5,944 nt of DNA, taken from assembly GCA_023433185.1 (NCBI GenBank), contig JAEZEN010000333.1, positions 1-5,944 on the forward strand, given 5' to 3'. This DNA comes from Pseudomonadota bacterium. Lineage in GTDB: Bacteria > Pseudomonadota > Alphaproteobacteria > Rhizobiales > Kaistiaceae. Positions 4,667 through 5,944 of the stretch are shown piece after piece (position 1 is the first letter of the stretch; the number at the start of each line of letters is the position of its first letter). Made by a program: the position numbers and the translations under genes. The notes under the pieces were generated by a model. It was not told the origin of the DNA and did no database searches. It was given only the letters and a program-made list of their open reading frames with translations.

Positions 4667-5332
4667 ATGAGCGGGCGATTCTTCCTCGCCGCGGCCCCGG
4701 AAGCGGTGGCGCGCGCCTTCGCGGTGGCGGTCCCTTCGGCCCTCCCGCCGCGCTACAACATCGCCCCCGGTCAGCCGATCGAGATCGTCCGGATGGCACA
4801 TGGCCGGCGCGTCCCGGCGCTCGTCCGCTGGGGGTTCACCCCGTCATGGGTGAAGGACCCGCGGAAGTATGGCCCCTTCATCAACGCCCGGGCGGAGGGG
4901 ATCGCCGACAAGCCGGCATTTCGCGGCGGCATGCAGTACCGGCGCTGCCTGGTCCCCGCCTCGGGCTGGTACCACTGGCAGGAGGGCCGCGACGGCCGGC
5001 GCCGGCCCTGGGCGGTGCGCCCGACCGCCGATGGGCCGATCGGTTTCGCCGGCCTGTGGGATCCGTGGCTCGGGGCCGACGGCTCCGAGATCGACGGCGG
5101 ACTGATCGTCACCGTCCCGGTGGGTCCCGACATCGCCGGCATCGCCGACCGCATGCCGGCGATCGTGCGGCCCGCTGATCACGAACGCTGGCTCGACTGC
5201 GACCGGGTCGGCGCCGACGCTGCGGCGGCGCTGCTCGTCCCGGCGCCCGAAGGCAGTTTCGAGGCAGTGCCGGTGAGCGAGCGCGTCAACCATGTCGGGA
5301 ACGACGACCCGGGCCTGCTGTCGCCGGAGTGA
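4667..5332 (+). CDS. SRAP-family (YedK/HMCES-like) protein lacking most active-site residues
   Basis: This 221-residue protein has the SRAP fold. Family proteins guard abasic sites in single-stranded DNA by a crosslink through Cys2, exposed after Met removal. Recognisable blocks are SGRFFL (2-7), PPRYNIAPGQPI (27-38), VRWGFTPSWVKDP (53-65), FINARAEGIADKPAFR (71-86), RRCLVPASGWYHW (92-104) and ADRMPAIV (160-167). Active-site comparison with E. coli YedK: Cys2 is Ser2 (codon AGC at 4670-4672); Asn75 is kept as Asn73; Glu105 of the GWFEW block is His103 (CAC at 4973-4975); His160 of the IHDRxP block is Ala160 (GCC at 5144-5146). Three of four key residues are thus replaced in an otherwise intact gene of normal length. 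It may be a DNA-binding pseudoenzyme or a divergent subfamily. There is no alternative start that restores MCGRF. It is divergent from the Nudix gene and ends 14 bases from the convergent TPP-enzyme gene. Confidence 0.9.
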   Translation: MSGRFFLAAAPEAVARAFAVAVPSALPPRYNIAPGQPIEIVRMAHGRRVPALVRWGFTPSWVKDPRKYGPFINARAEGIADKPAFRGGMQYRRCLVPASGWYHWQEGRDGRRRPWAVRPTADGPIGFAGLWDPWLGADGSEIDGGLIVTVPVGPDIAGIADRMPAIVRPADHERWLDCDRVGADAAAALLVPAPEGSFEAVPVSERVNHVGNDDPGLLSPE

Positions 5333-5346
5333 GGACGGCGGGCCGC

Positions 5347-5944
5347 TCAGGGGATGGCGAGCTCGATCAGGAAGGGGCCGGGCCGTCGGTTCGCGGCGGC
5401 GAACAGGTCGGCGAAGCGCTCCATCGTATCGGCGCGCGCCGCTTCGATGCCGAAGCCGCCGGCGACGCGGAGCCAGTCGATCGCCGGGTCACCGAGGTCG
5501 AACAGCGCCCCCGAAGCCGGGCCTGGCGCGGCGCCGACGGCCGCGAGTTCGCGGTCGAGGATGGCGTAGCGCTGGTTGGCGAGGATGACGGTGGTGATGT
5601 CGAGGCGTTCGCGGGCCTGGGTCCAAAGGGCCTGCACCGTGTAGAGCGCCGAGCCGTCGGCCTGGAGCGCGACGACGCGGCGGCCGGGCGCGCCGATCGC
5701 GGCCCCCGTGGCGAGCGGCAGGCCGATGCCGATCGCACCGCCGACATGGCGGAGCAGATCGTGCGGTGCGGCGTCGGCCATCGGCGGGTAGAGGCCGAAA
5801 CCGTTGGTGATTCCCTCCTCGACGACCACCGCGCCCTCGGGAAGGAGCGCGGCGAGCGTCTGCCCCAGCGCGGCGTTGGTGACCTCGCCGGCAGCCGGCC
5901 CGGGCGGGCCGTTGACGGGCGGTGCGATCGGCGGTGCCTCGAGC
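5347..5944 (-). CDS. Thiamine-diphosphate-dependent enzyme, IlvB-like (acetolactate synthase large-subunit type), partial
   Basis: The C-terminal 198 residues are present; the frame is open to the right edge, so the start lies outside. The segment is the TPP-binding (pyrimidine-diphosphate) domain: NAALGQTLAALLPEGAVVVEEG, then HVGGAIGIGLPLATGAAIGAP. The TPP/Mg2+ motif follows as A95-D96-G97-S, 25 residues, then Asn123 (numbered from the first visible codon). The usual first Gly of GDG is Ala here; I recall ADGSAMYT-type variants in this IlvB-like branch, so it need not be a defect. YTVQALWTQARERLDITTVI and ANQRYAIL fit large-subunit-type acetolactate synthase relatives and benzoylformate-decarboxylase-like proteins. 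The partner domains lie outside the window and the substrate cannot be decided. True biosynthetic acetolactate synthase is less likely than a stand-alone IlvB-like decarboxylase or synthase. Confidence 0.88.
   Translation of the reverse strand, partial: LEAPPIAPPVNGPPGPAAGEVTNAALGQTLAALLPEGAVVVEEGITNGFGLYPPMADAAPHDLLRHVGGAIGIGLPLATGAAIGAPGRRVVALQADGSALYTVQALWTQARERLDITTVILANQRYAILDRELAAVGAAPGPASGALFDLGDPAIDWLRVAGGFGIEAARADTMERFADLFAAANRRPGPFLIELAIP

Noticed and set aside
5827..5829. GTG at 5829 as the start of the TPP enzyme
   Set aside because: The same frame stays open to the window edge and encodes family-like sequence (NAALGQTLAALLPEGAV), so the gene is truncated by the window rather than starting here.
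1..5944. Mobile elements, CRISPR repeats, tRNA or rRNA genes
   Set aside because: I looked for transposase or integrase motifs, regularly spaced repeats and tRNA-like cloverleaf signatures and saw none.

Overview
The base composition is strongly GC-rich, with G or C in most third codon positions. The gene families are those of an alphaproteobacterium, most likely order Hyphomicrobiales (Rhizobiales): a TIGR02301-type secreted protein, a COG5350-like tyrosine phosphatase, a YgfZ/HD-hydrolase neighbourhood and CtrA-type boxes. I cannot assign a genus. The window looks like ordinary chromosome. I found no insertion sequence, phage gene, tRNA, rRNA or CRISPR array.

Layout from left to right: eight of the nine genes lie on the minus strand. 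At the left end (1-2453) is a minus-strand cluster, in transcription order: ygfZ (folate-binding Fe-S maintenance protein), an HD-domain YfbR-like hydrolase, a small tyrosine-phosphatase-like protein, and a Nudix-like protein cut by the window edge. Next (2536-3225) is a secreted protein of unknown function with its own candidate promoter. A 90-residue unknown cytosolic protein follows (3314-3586). Upstream of it is a 131-base AT-rich spacer with a perfect TTAA-N7-TTAA box and a TTAACCAT half-site, the two forms of the CtrA recognition sequence. Then come a TIGR02301 secreted protein and a Nudix hydrolase, joined by an ATGA stop/start overlap (3718-4592). The only plus-strand gene (4667-5332) is an SRAP-family protein, divergent from the Nudix gene. 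It converges on the last gene, the 3' part of an IlvB-like thiamine-diphosphate enzyme (5347 to the right edge).

The most notable observations concern catalytic residues. The SRAP protein has Ser instead of the catalytic Cys2, and the Glu and His of the usual active site are also replaced (His103, Ala160). The tyrosine-phosphatase-like protein has Ser instead of the nucleophilic Cys in its signature loop (HSYAGISRS where the family has HCxxGxxRS). Both look like enzymes that have lost their usual chemistry while keeping the fold. The partial Nudix-like protein has a degenerate Nudix box, as expected for a ligand-sensing regulator. The cell-cycle-type boxes upstream of the 90-residue gene are the best regulatory signal. 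I did not find an obvious new multi-gene system. The interest lies in these residue changes and in the CtrA-type promoter.
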